Below are positions 38,206-44,406 of a stretch of 44,406 nucleotides of DNA, in pieces; the stretch's first letter is position 1, and every line of letters starts with the position of its first letter. The position numbers were made by a program, and so were the translations under genes. A model generated the notes under the pieces. It ran no database searches. It was not told the DNA's origin and was given only the letters and a program-made list of their open reading frames with translations. This DNA is from Actinomycetota bacterium (GTDB lineage: Bacteria > Actinomycetota > Actinomycetes > Streptosporangiales > Streptosporangiaceae). The stretch is from positions 1 through 44,406 of the forward strand of contig DAHVAR010000062.1 in assembly GCA_027314515.1 (NCBI GenBank), written 5' to 3'.

Positions 38206-38305
38206 GATGGCCCGGCAGGCGGTTCCGGAAGGATCACGCGAATGTCGGCTTTCTCGCCAGGTACCAGTGGCCGTTAAGGCTGCCCGGGTGCCGCGAGAAG
38301 TACCT

Positions 38306-38378
38306 GGCCCCGTCGTCTAGCGGCCCAGGACGCCGCCCTCTCAAGGCGGTAGCGCCGGTTCAAATCCGGTCGGGGCTA
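38306..38378 (+). tRNA. tRNA-Glu (anticodon CTC)
   Basis: 73 nt. Acceptor GGCCCCG pairs with CGGGGCT (first pair G-U), then discriminator A. The anticodon arm is CCGCC-CTCTCAA-GGCGG with CTC. The T arm has GGTTCAAATCC. CCA is not encoded. Its 3' end coincides with the stop codon of the convergent PIN gene, so an accessory segment begins right at this tRNA. Confidence 0.95.
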
Positions 38379-38894
38379 CAGAGGTAGCAGCAGGTCAAGG
38401 GCCTGGTCGCCGGTCGCGGCGATCAGGCCTTGATCATTTGTCATTGGTTTGTCATCGAGTTCGGCCGTCCCCTGGCGGTCGCAGATGGCATCGGATGTCA
38501 GCAAGCGGACGTCTGCAGTGTGACCCGGCGCTGCGGCGAGCTTTCCGTCGTCGGTGAGCAGCGGGAGGCCGAGGGACTCGGCGAGCGCGATGTACATCGC
38601 GTGGTAGGCGCAGAGGCTGTAGCGCATCTCGAATGCCCGTGCCTGCAGCGGCTGCATTGGGTGGCGGACGATCCGCAGGCCCGCATAGTCTGCGAGCATC
38701 TCGCGCGCCCGTTCGGCGCTGATCTGGACTTCGGGTTTCGCGGTGATGGACAGGCCGCGCACGACGCTGGAGATCTCGGCGTCAATGAGGGCTGGCGCGT
38801 GCACCGTCCGTGCCAGGCGCTGGCGGAGCAGTTCGTTACCTGGCTGGTTGGCGAGCAGCCGGATGACGATCGAGCAGTCCACGACGCATGTCAC
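38376..38894 (-). CDS. PIN-domain (VapC-like) protein with a changed active-site residue
   Basis: 172 residues from GTG 38894. The PIN fold begins VTCVVDCSIVIRLL (first Asp at residue 6) and has DAEISSVV (Glu) and LLTDDGKLA (late Asp). The usual third acidic residue, in YDAAYVALAE of VapC proteins, is His here (YHAMYIALAE). RNase activity may be lost. The last 40 residues run past the normal PIN end, and the stop overlaps the tRNA-Glu 3' end by three bases. The GTG overlaps the stop of a frameshifted small upstream frame, probably a dead antitoxin. A longer frame to 39038 is read-through of that remnant. Confidence 0.65.
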   Translation of the reverse strand: MTCVVDCSIVIRLLANQPGNELLRQRLARTVHAPALIDAEISSVVRGLSITAKPEVQISAERAREMLADYAGLRIVRHPMQPLQARAFEMRYSLCAYHAMYIALAESLGLPLLTDDGKLAAAPGHTADVRLLTSDAICDRQGTAELDDKPMTNDQGLIAATGDQALDLLLPL

Positions 38895-39036
38895 CGTCGG
38901 CCGTCCGCCATGAAGGAGCGCAGGGAGGCGCTGGGATCTGGATCGCGCTGAGCAGTAGCTGCCTGACACCCTCGTCCGCATCCTCCTGGCCGACCAGGTC
39001 GGCCAGGAGTCGGACGAGCCAGCGCTCACCAGACGC
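38891..39036 (-). pseudogene. Remnant of a small gene, probably the antitoxin of the adjacent PIN toxin
   Basis: On the minus strand one frame reads GERWLVRLLADLVGQEDA and DEGVRQLLLSA. A second frame then reads RDPDPSASLRSFMADGRR and stops at TGA 38893-38891, overlapping the GTG of the PIN gene in the usual antitoxin-toxin way. One base lost near 38940 would join them. No start codon is evident, and the upstream part runs into the promoter of the divergent vapB. The assignment is inferred from position and composition. Confidence 0.35.
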
Positions 39037-39057
39037 ACAGCGGCAATACCCAGGTAC

Positions 39058-39071
39058 GACTATGGTAGTCT
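39058..39071 (+). promoter_or_regulatory. vapBC promoter with palindrome GACTA-TGG-TAGTC
   Basis: A perfect dyad (39058-39070) overlaps the -10 TAGTCT (39066-39071), which ends six bases before ATG 39078. This fits a leaderless, self-repressed toxin-antitoxin operon. Confidence 0.5.
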
Positions 39072-39077
39072 GTCGGT

Positions 39078-39305
39078 ATGACTACGAAGCTGGCTGTGAG
39101 CCTGCCCGATGAACTGGCTGAACAGGCACGGCAGGCAGTGCGCGACGGCCGGGCTGCCTCGGTCTCTGCTTACATCGCCGATGCTATGGCGCAGTCGTCC
39201 CGGACGAGGTCGATCACACGCCTGGTAGCTGACATGCGTGCCGAGGACGGGCAACCCGGCGAGGAAGACTACGCGTGGGCTCGCCGGGCGCTGGGAGTCG
39301 AGTGA
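39078..39305 (+). CDS. vapB: Ribbon-helix-helix antitoxin of a VapBC pair
   Basis: 75 residues. MTTKLAVSLPDELAEQARQAV with VSAYIADAM is a ribbon-helix-helix DNA-binding domain; the C-terminal part, rich in Asp and Glu (EDGQPGEEDYAWARRALG), would wrap the toxin. The gene overlaps the toxin by GTGA. It probably binds the palindrome on its own promoter. The start ATG 39078 is fixed by the motif and by the -10 spacing. Confidence 0.88.
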   Translation: MTTKLAVSLPDELAEQARQAVRDGRAASVSAYIADAMAQSSRTRSITRLVADMRAEDGQPGEEDYAWARRALGVE

Positions 39306-39682
39306 CCAGCGCGATCACGTTCGATGCCGGTGCGCTGATCGCGATCGAGCGCCGCAATCGGAGGATGCAGGCCTTGCTAGAGGAGCTCGACCGGCGGGAC
39401 TGGCAAGTCGCGGTGCCCGCAGGCGCGGTCGCGCAGGCCTGGCGCGGCGGACCGCGCCAGGCGCGGATCGCAGCGCTGCTCAGCGATGAGCGCACGGAGG
39501 TTGTCGCCCTGGACGACACGGTTGCTCGCGCTGTCGGGTTGCTGTGCGGCAGGTCGGGCCACGCCGATGTGGTAGATGTGTCGGTTGCCCTCTGCGCGCG
39601 GCAGCGGAATCTGCATGTCGTTACCTCCGACCCGGAGGATCTGCGGGCCGTCGACGACGCGCTCATCCTCCACGTACCATGA
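39302..39682 (+). CDS. vapC: VapC PIN-domain RNase toxin
   Basis: 126 residues from GTG 39302, overlapping vapB. The PIN acidic residues are all visible: Asp in ITFDAGALIAIE, the Glu of that motif, Asp in HADVVDVSVALCA and Asp in VVTSDPEDL. An intact Mg-dependent RNase that would cut an RNA target, often tRNA or rRNA; the target is unknown. It is held inactive by the upstream antitoxin. Confidence 0.88.
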   Translation: MTSAITFDAGALIAIERRNRRMQALLEELDRRDWQVAVPAGAVAQAWRGGPRQARIAALLSDERTEVVALDDTVARAVGLLCGRSGHADVVDVSVALCARQRNLHVVTSDPEDLRAVDDALILHVP

Positions 39683-39699
39683 CGGCGCCGCAGCGGGCC

Positions 39700-39930
39700 G
39701 GCCACTAGCGAGAGGCGCTGGGTCAGGTCGTGCAGGGCCATCCGGTCAGGATCGAGACCGTCAACCTCTACGGTTGAGCAGCTCCTCGAGCTGGTCGCGC
39801 GTGTTGGCGAGCCTGCGGTCGCGTCGTGGTTGCGGGCGGAGGCGGCGAGCGCGGCGCGGGCTTCGGGGTAGGCCAGCCGGCTGGCCAGAGCGGCGTCGCA
39901 GCCGTACACTAAGATGGTCCTGCGTATGTA
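39700..39930 (-). pseudogene. Fragment of another VapC-like PIN toxin
   Basis: On the minus strand GCDAALASRLAYPEARAALAA matches the central helix region of PIN toxins (the conserved Glu in PEARAAL). It continues in a second frame as DRRLANTRDQLEELLNR and returns to the first as TVEVDGLDPDRMAL. Two frameshifts are needed, and both the first Asp segment and the C-terminal Asp segment are absent. It is a dead remnant. Confidence 0.45.
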
Positions 39931-40105
39931 CGCTTCATGTGCCACTGGCAAGCGCCATGAAGAGCCGAGGCCGGGTGGCGCGCGTCTCGGCCAGACGCGC
40001 TCTAGCAGCTCCTGGTGTGCTGGTACGGCGGAGCATGCGGCGGTCGTTGATGGCTACCGGAGTTCGCCGCGTGCTCCAAGCTGTCTCCACGGCAGGCGCG
40101 GGCTG

Positions 40106-41446
40106 TCAGTCGCGGAGGAGGTTGGCGACTCGTTCGGCTGCGGTGAGCTCCGGGGCCTCGAACGGTCGCTGAGTCAGTTCCTCTGCGAGCAGGATGTAGC
40201 GGGTTGCGGTCGCGATACGGAGTTCGTCGGTCATGACGGGGGCCTCTCCGTCGCCGCGGAATCCTCGCTCTGCCATCCACTCTCGCAGCGGCTCCTTGTC
40301 GAGTGCTCGCTGATCCTTGTTCTGCCGGAAGAGCTCGTGGTAGGTGTCTGCGTACCAGTAGCGTGAGCTGTCAGGCGTGTGCACTTCGTCCATGAGCACG
40401 ATCTCGTCACCGAGCAGACCCAGCTCGTACTTCGTGTCGACCAGGATCAGGCCGCGCTGGGCCGCGAGTTCGGTGCCCCGGGCGAACAGCCGGAAGCAGA
40501 CGTCGGCGCACCGGTCGAAGAGGTCCGCGGTCACCAGGCCCTCGGCGATGGCGTCGTCGCGACCGAGGTTTCGGTCATGCGCTTCGAGCTTGGTTGTCGG
40601 GGTCAGGATCGCAGCCTTCAACCGCTCGTTCTTGCGAAGCCCGTCGGGCATCGGGTTGCCGGCAATGTTCCGCGCGCCCGCCTGGTAGTTGAACCACAAC
40701 GATGTCTTCGTTACGCCCGTGATGTAGGCGCGGACGACGAATTCAAGCGGCACCGGAGCGCACTCGCGGACGCGCACGACGTTGGGGTCAGGGACCTCCA
40801 GGAGGTGGTTCGGGACGATGTCGGAGGTGGCGTCGAACCAGTAGTTCGCTATCAGGTTGAGGACCTGTCCCTTGAACGGGATAGTCCCGAGGAGCCGGTC
40901 GAACGCCGACAACCTGTCGGTGGTCACGATGGTGCGAACGTCGCCGTCGACGTAGCTGTCACGCACTTTGCCCTCGTGGCGGGCACCAAGGTGACCGAAG
41001 TCCGTTCGCTCCAGCGTGCCCAGCAGTTCCCTCGCAATCCTGTCGCCGGAGAGCATTGGCGTCCCTTCTCCGGTCCGCAGCGGTGACCCCATGACGTCCT
41101 CCCTCTCGATCAGCCGGTCTATTGCGTTGACCCGGCCAGCCGCCCGCCGGGCGGCCTCCGTCAGGCGCCGACGGTGCTCGACCAGCCGCGCCCGTCGCGT
41201 GCCTCGATCAGTGGCGTCGACGATGGCGGCGACATCCTCCAGCGGCATGCCGACGTCCCGCAACGCGGCAAGGGCGCGCGCTCGCGGCAGCTGGCGCAGC
41301 CCGTAGCGGCGGTAGCCGGTGCGATCATCGACCTCGGCCGGCACGAGCAGGCCGACCTGGTGGTAGTGCCGCAACGTCTCAACCGTCAGCCCCGACAGCT
41401 GCGCGAACGCGCCGACACCAACCAACTCGCCTGAGGCTGAGTCCAC
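40106..41446 (-). CDS. purC: MerR-type DNA-binding domain fused to SAICAR synthetase (PurC)
   Basis: 446 residues from GTG 41446, one frame without stops. Residues about 9-115 are a MerR winged helix and coiled-coil helix: FAQLSGLTVETLRHYHQVGL, RTGYRRYGLRQLPRA, LRDVGMPLEDVAAIVD. Residues about 130-446 are PurC, joining CAIR and Asp with ATP: HEGKVRDSYV, TTDRLSAFDRLLGTIPFKG, VPLEFVVRAYITG, LTPTTKLEAHDRNL, ILVDTKYELG and DEVHTPDSSRYW. Two internal ATGs could start PurC alone: 41092 (GGAGG five bases upstream) and 41056 (AAGGGA five bases upstream). PurC differs from the usual Streptomyces sequence, so it may be a second or acquired copy. The role of the fusion is unknown. Confidence 0.8.
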   Translation of the reverse strand: MDSASGELVGVGAFAQLSGLTVETLRHYHQVGLLVPAEVDDRTGYRRYGLRQLPRARALAALRDVGMPLEDVAAIVDATDRGTRRARLVEHRRRLTEAARRAAGRVNAIDRLIEREDVMGSPLRTGEGTPMLSGDRIARELLGTLERTDFGHLGARHEGKVRDSYVDGDVRTIVTTDRLSAFDRLLGTIPFKGQVLNLIANYWFDATSDIVPNHLLEVPDPNVVRVRECAPVPLEFVVRAYITGVTKTSLWFNYQAGARNIAGNPMPDGLRKNERLKAAILTPTTKLEAHDRNLGRDDAIAEGLVTADLFDRCADVCFRLFARGTELAAQRGLILVDTKYELGLLGDEIVLMDEVHTPDSSRYWYADTYHELFRQNKDQRALDKEPLREWMAERGFRGDGEAPVMTDELRIATATRYILLAEELTQRPFEAPELTAAERVANLLRD

Positions 41447-41452
41447 ACCAGC

Positions 41453-41483
41453 AGGATCCAACCCTCGGCCGCCCGAGAGTCAA
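41453..41483 (-). promoter_or_regulatory. MerR-like promoter: TTGACT, 19-bp spacer with dyad, GATCCT
   Basis: On the minus strand TTGACT (41483-41478) is followed after 19 bases by GATCCT (41458-41453), which ends six bases before GTG 41446. The spacer holds CTCGG-GCGG-CCGAG. A 19-bp spacer containing a dyad is characteristic of promoters that MerR proteins control by DNA distortion. The frame could also begin at TTG 41461, inside this promoter. Confidence 0.45.
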
Positions 41484-41499
41484 GGCGCGACCGTTAGCT

Positions 41500-41869
41500 A
41501 GTGCGCAAATCTCGTCTGCATCACCGCTGAACCTGCAGGGCTCTGGCCGGTAGGGGCGAGACCTGATCCGGCCTGTCCTGATTCCGGGTCACATGGGTGG
41601 CTTTCCCGATACCTTGGTTGGCCAGGGAGCAGCACGGTGGATGCCGGGTACCCGGAGTTCGGCCGGTACCGCCTCGCGGGGCCGGATAGTCTTCGGTACG
41701 GCATCAGCGGCCAGCCCGGCGAACGCGACAAGGCTTTCCACAACTGCTGGCAAAGAGCTTCTAATCTTAGAAAATGATTACTTTTTGTCTCACTGTACGT
41801 TGATACACCGCCCTGCGACATTCCGGGACGGCCGGACTCCCGCGGGCCTACCCGAAGGGAGTCACTAGC
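41500..41869. other. Gene-free region with an AT-rich island (41755-41805)
   Basis: No convincing gene. About 50 bases near 41755-41805 are strikingly AT-rich for this genome and include TTCTA-ATCT-TAGAA and AAAATGATTACTTTTT. It is probably the promoter/operator region of the glycosyltransferase and deacetylase genes, perhaps for a metal-dependent or xenogeneic-silencer-type regulator. The specific regulator is not identified. Confidence 0.4.
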
Positions 41870-42769
41870 GTGCCGATGAGCGAGCGGCCATGCCTGATCC
41901 GGCCTGATGGCGGCCCGGAGGAAAGCCACCCGCGGTTCAGCGTCGTGATTCCTGCCTACAACGAGGCCGAGTTGCTCGGCAGCTGCCTCGATTCACTGCT
42001 GGCGCAGGACTTCCGCGATCCCTACGAGATCATCGTGGTGGACAACAACAGCACCGACGCGACCGCGGACGTTGCCCGGTCGCGTGGCGTGACGGTCGTG
42101 CACGAGCCGAGGCCAGGCGTGTGCTCGGCCCGGCAGTGCGGCACGACTGCGGCTCGAGGCGAGATCGTTGTCTCCACCGACGCCGACACGACTTTCGGCA
42201 GCAACTGGCTGTCCCGGATTGACCGGGCCTTCCGGGATGACCCGGCCCGCGTGGCGGTGGCCGGGCCCTGCCGCTTCTCGGACCCGCCGTGGTGGGGTCG
42301 CGCGTACGCCGCGGTCCTGTTTGCCGTTGTCGGCCTCGTGGCCAGGCTGACCGGGCGGGTCCTGTACGTCACCGCTACCAACATCGCGTTCCGCAAGAGC
42401 GAGTGGCCGGGCTACGACACCGAGGCGACTCAGGGCGGCGACGAACTCGACCTGCTCCGGCGGCTGCGTTCCCGCGGGCCGGTCGCGTTCGTGCTCAGCA
42501 ACCCGACGTTCACCTCGTCGCGTCGGCTGCGCCGGGGACTGGCCTACAACATCGTAGTGACGTGCCTGTACTACTACGTGCTCGGATACGCCGTGAACCG
42601 GCTGGCCGGCCGCCGGATCGTCGGAATGGCGCCGGCCTTCCGGGCCACGGCGGCAGGCCACGGAACAGTCCGGCGGAAGGTGCGGACGGTCGCGAGCCTC
42701 AGCTTCGGGCTTGCCTTCTGCGTGGCCTTCGGTGATCTGGCCGTGCACCTAGTCAAGGCAGCGCTGTGA
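41870..42769 (+). CDS. Family 2 glycosyltransferase, membrane-attached
   Basis: 299 residues. The GT-A fold begins FSVVIPAYNEAELLGSCLDSL, followed by IIVVDNNSTDATADVA, and the metal-binding DxD is D104-A-D106 (STDADTTFG). GGDELDLLRRL is the acceptor-side region. Two hydrophobic segments lie in the C-terminal half, so it probably sits at the inner face of the membrane and adds a sugar to a lipid carrier or envelope glycan. GTG 41870 has AAGGGAG eight bases upstream. It overlaps the deacetylase gene by four bases. Confidence 0.88.
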   Translation: MPMSERPCLIRPDGGPEESHPRFSVVIPAYNEAELLGSCLDSLLAQDFRDPYEIIVVDNNSTDATADVARSRGVTVVHEPRPGVCSARQCGTTAARGEIVVSTDADTTFGSNWLSRIDRAFRDDPARVAVAGPCRFSDPPWWGRAYAAVLFAVVGLVARLTGRVLYVTATNIAFRKSEWPGYDTEATQGGDELDLLRRLRSRGPVAFVLSNPTFTSSRRLRRGLAYNIVVTCLYYYVLGYAVNRLAGRRIVGMAPAFRATAAGHGTVRRKVRTVASLSFGLAFCVAFGDLAVHLVKAAL

Positions 42770-43539
42770 CCGGCGCGGCCCGGCTGCGGTGGCCCTTGGC
42801 AGGAGCCGCAGTGCCCTTGGCAGGAGCCGCAGCGGCCGCGGCCGGTTACTGGTTCCTCATGTCGCCTTACTCGCAGGCGCTCGGACCGTTCCCGTACCGG
42901 GGAGCCAGACCGGACAAGGTCGTGGCGCTCACGTTTGACGACGGCCCCAACGAGCCTTATACCTCGCAGCTCGCGGACTTCCTCGCGCAGCGTCAGATCA
43001 GGGCCACGTTCTTCCAGGTCGGCCGGGCCGTGCTGCGCTACCCCGAGGTGTCCAGGCGGCTTCTTGCCGACGGGCACGTCATCGGGAACCACAGTTTCAC
43101 GCACGAGTTCACCAACTGCCTGAGCCCGAGCGCGCTGGCCGAGGAAGTGCGCTTGGGTCAGGAGGCCCTGGCTACGATCGGCCTGCGGCCCGCCCTGTAC
43201 CGGCCGCCGTGGCTGCTTCGAATTCCGGCCCTTCGCGGCGTCCTGGCCGACCACGGCTTGCGGGCGGTCTCGGGCGAGTTCTGCCATCCGCTCGAGGTGT
43301 TCCAGCCACGCGCAGAGCTGATCGCCGACCGTGTCCTCGCTAAGGCACGACCTGGGTCCATCGTCATCTTCCACGATGGGTACGACGGGCACGCGGGGAA
43401 CCGGGCCAGCACCGTCGCGGCCGCCAGAATAGTTGTCGACCGGCTCAGCCGGGACGGATATCGCTTCGCCACCGTTGACGAGCTCCTCGGCGTCCCTGCC
43501 TACCAGCAGCAGGAGCCAGCGCTGACGGTCGTCGGCTAA
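42766..43539 (+). CDS. Polysaccharide deacetylase (NodB/CE4 family), membrane-anchored
   Basis: 257 residues. A hydrophobic N-terminal anchor (residues about 8-32) is followed by the NodB domain: TFDDGP (D58, D59), GNHSFTH (H109, H113), RPPW, and FHDG late in the domain. It would remove acetyl groups from an N-acetylated glycan outside the membrane. Its GTG lies in the glycosyltransferase stop (GTGA), so the pair likely makes and trims one envelope polysaccharide. A 21-bp DNA duplication in the anchor (42792-42832) repeats PLAGAA. Confidence 0.9.
   Translation: MTGAARLRWPLAGAAVPLAGAAAAAAGYWFLMSPYSQALGPFPYRGARPDKVVALTFDDGPNEPYTSQLADFLAQRQIRATFFQVGRAVLRYPEVSRRLLADGHVIGNHSFTHEFTNCLSPSALAEEVRLGQEALATIGLRPALYRPPWLLRIPALRGVLADHGLRAVSGEFCHPLEVFQPRAELIADRVLAKARPGSIVIFHDGYDGHAGNRASTVAAARIVVDRLSRDGYRFATVDELLGVPAYQQQEPALTVVG
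42792..42832. repeat. 21-bp tandem duplication in the deacetylase anchor
   Basis: GCCCTTGGCAGGAGCCGCAG(T) occurs twice and lengthens the hydrophobic N-terminal segment by seven residues. Confidence 0.8.
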
Positions 43540-43590
43540 CCGCCCGGCCGGGAACTCGGGGCTGCTGCGCCGCGCGTGCGGGGATCGCTG

Positions 43591-43596
43591 TAATAT
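43591..43596 (+). promoter_or_regulatory. Candidate -10 box TAATAT
   Basis: A strong -10 match 67 bases before the ATG of the secreted GH25/ricin gene. No clear -35. Confidence 0.4.
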
Positions 43597-43663
43597 GCGG
43601 TTTTTGCGGCGGCCTACCCGGCCGTGCCTGCTGTGCCCTGGAATGCCGCTAGACAGGAGAGTC

Positions 43664-44406
43664 ATGAACCGGGTGCCCACCGCACTAGGAGTGGTTCTCG
43701 CGCTAGGCCTCGTCGTCCCGTTAACGCTTGCCGGTGCGTCCGGCGCTGCCGTCGGGAGCACGGCGGCCACCGGCCGGGCAGCAACTGTCGCCGCCGCAAG
43801 CCGGGCAGGCACGGTCCGGACCGGCTCGGTCGTGCGGTTCAACGTCGGGGCAACGCACTCGCCGCGACTAGAGCGGATGCTCGCTGGCTACGCCGGCCTG
43901 ACGCCGAAGGCGGCTGCTCTCCGGCCTGCGAGCCTCCCGGCAGGGGCGTCGGCGGTGCAGGGCATCGACGTCGCGTCCTACCAGCACCCTGGCGGAGCCG
44001 CCATCAACTGGAGCGAGGTCGCCGGGGCGGGCTACAAGTTCGCGTTCATCAAGGCCACCGAGGGCTCGTATTACGTCAACCCGTATTACGCCTCCGATGC
44101 CGCCGGGGCTCAGGCTGCGGGGATGTTCGCGGCCCCCTACGCATTCGCGATCCCGAACTACTCCGGCGGCTGCCAGGCCACCCCGGAGCTCGTTGGCAGC
44201 GAGAGCCGCCCTAGCTGGAGCCAGCAATGGACGCTGCCGGCCGGGCCGCTGACCTCGGGCATGCTCGGATTCTGCGCAAGCAGCGCGGGCGCCGCCAGAG
44301 ATCCGGCTGGCGTGGTCACGCTGCGCGGCTGCTACTCCACGGCGCAGCAGTCGTGGACGGTCAGGCCGGACGGTGCGGTCAGCACCGGAGGCAAGTGCCT
44401 CAGCAC
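43664..44406 (+). CDS. Secreted protein: shortened GH25 lysozyme domain plus ricin-type lectin, 3' end cut by window edge
   Basis: The frame runs from ATG 43664 (AGGAG upstream) to the window end. It has a signal peptide (MNRVPTALGVVLALGLVVP to about residue 28), an Ala/Gly-rich region, then the GH25 start GIDVASYQ, INWSEVAGAGYKFAFIKATEG and AAPYAFAIPNYSGG. After about 65 residues GH25 stops and a beta-trefoil lectin begins, with the WSQQWTLP, CASSAG, LRGCYSTAQQSW and GKCLS repeats. The usual GH25 second half with its catalytic D-x-E pair is absent, so lysozyme activity is doubtful. It probably binds cell-wall or other glycans outside the cell. Confidence 0.75.
   Translation, partial: MNRVPTALGVVLALGLVVPLTLAGASGAAVGSTAATGRAATVAAASRAGTVRTGSVVRFNVGATHSPRLERMLAGYAGLTPKAAALRPASLPAGASAVQGIDVASYQHPGGAAINWSEVAGAGYKFAFIKATEGSYYVNPYYASDAAGAQAAGMFAAPYAFAIPNYSGGCQATPELVGSESRPSWSQQWTLPAGPLTSGMLGFCASSAGAARDPAGVVTLRGCYSTAQQSWTVRPDGAVSTGGKCLS

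Noticed and set aside
38888-39112. 74-codon plus frame as an antitoxin
   Set aside because: It overlaps the real vapB start and promoter and has no DNA-binding motif.
39214-39951. 245-codon minus frame as one intact gene
   Set aside because: Most of it is antisense to vapC. Only its first part resembles a PIN toxin, and that needs frameshifts, so only a fragment is reported.
41498-41929. 143-codon minus frame and a 91-codon plus frame in the gap before the glycosyltransferase
   Set aside because: No motif, poor composition, and they span the AT-rich promoter-like island.

Overview
This window reads as chromosome from a high-GC actinomycete (Actinomycetota). It has very GC-rich third codon positions, many GTG starts, and a gene order known from Streptomyces and relatives: ligA, GGDEF-EAL gene, gatCAB, and upstream of them pcrA, cobalamin-binding protein, sucCD, DUF6350, purN-purH. 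A family cannot be assigned from sequence alone. Most of the window is core metabolism on the plus strand. The two ends, and the stretch after the tRNA-Glu gene, are accessory.

Layout. 1-1000: a cut-off GNAT acetyltransferase and a decayed phosphotransferase. 1010-5477: a divergent amine or lysine catabolism module (aldehyde dehydrogenase and saccharopine-dehydrogenase-like enzyme on minus, APC permease on plus). 5601-12150: pcrA, a small B12-binding mutase subunit, sucCD and a DUF6350 membrane protein. 12248-15607: purN, purH and folD (late purine synthesis and one-carbon supply). 15671-19882: etfBA, then cysteine desulfurase and mnmA (sulfur for tRNA 2-thiouridine). 19977-25469: a core-type methionine synthase, ligA and a membrane GGDEF-EAL protein. 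25669-29001: gatCAB, closed by a perfect 14-bp stem-loop. 29092-32590: a coiled-coil protein on minus, then metG and a D-2-hydroxyacid dehydrogenase. 32952-37748: a PAS-GGDEF-EAL protein, a TetR regulator divergent from a DUF2630 gene, and a FAH-family enzyme. 37958-38378: tRNA-Gln(CTG) and tRNA-Glu(CTC), which fit with GatCAB as the likely route to Gln-tRNA. 38376-39930: one intact vapBC pair and remains of two more, starting exactly at the 3' end of tRNA-Glu. 40106-41446: one reading frame joining a MerR DNA-binding domain to SAICAR synthetase (PurC). 41870-44406: a glycosyltransferase and polysaccharide deacetylase pair, and a secreted protein with a shortened GH25 domain and a ricin-type lectin domain, cut by the window edge.

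Most notable observations. (1) metG is preceded by what looks like a ribosome-controlled attenuator: a leaderless 12-codon peptide with two adjacent Met codons, a hairpin over those codons and the stop, and a chain of mutually exclusive pairings ending in a stem that hides the metG Shine-Dalgarno. (2) The MerR-PurC fusion has its own MerR-like promoter and two internal starts with good Shine-Dalgarno sequences that could make PurC alone. (3) About a dozen genes have a TANNNT-like -10 hexamer ending 6-9 nt before the start codon, which points to widespread leaderless transcription and was used here to choose several starts. All function calls rest on motifs recognised by eye; no database search was run.
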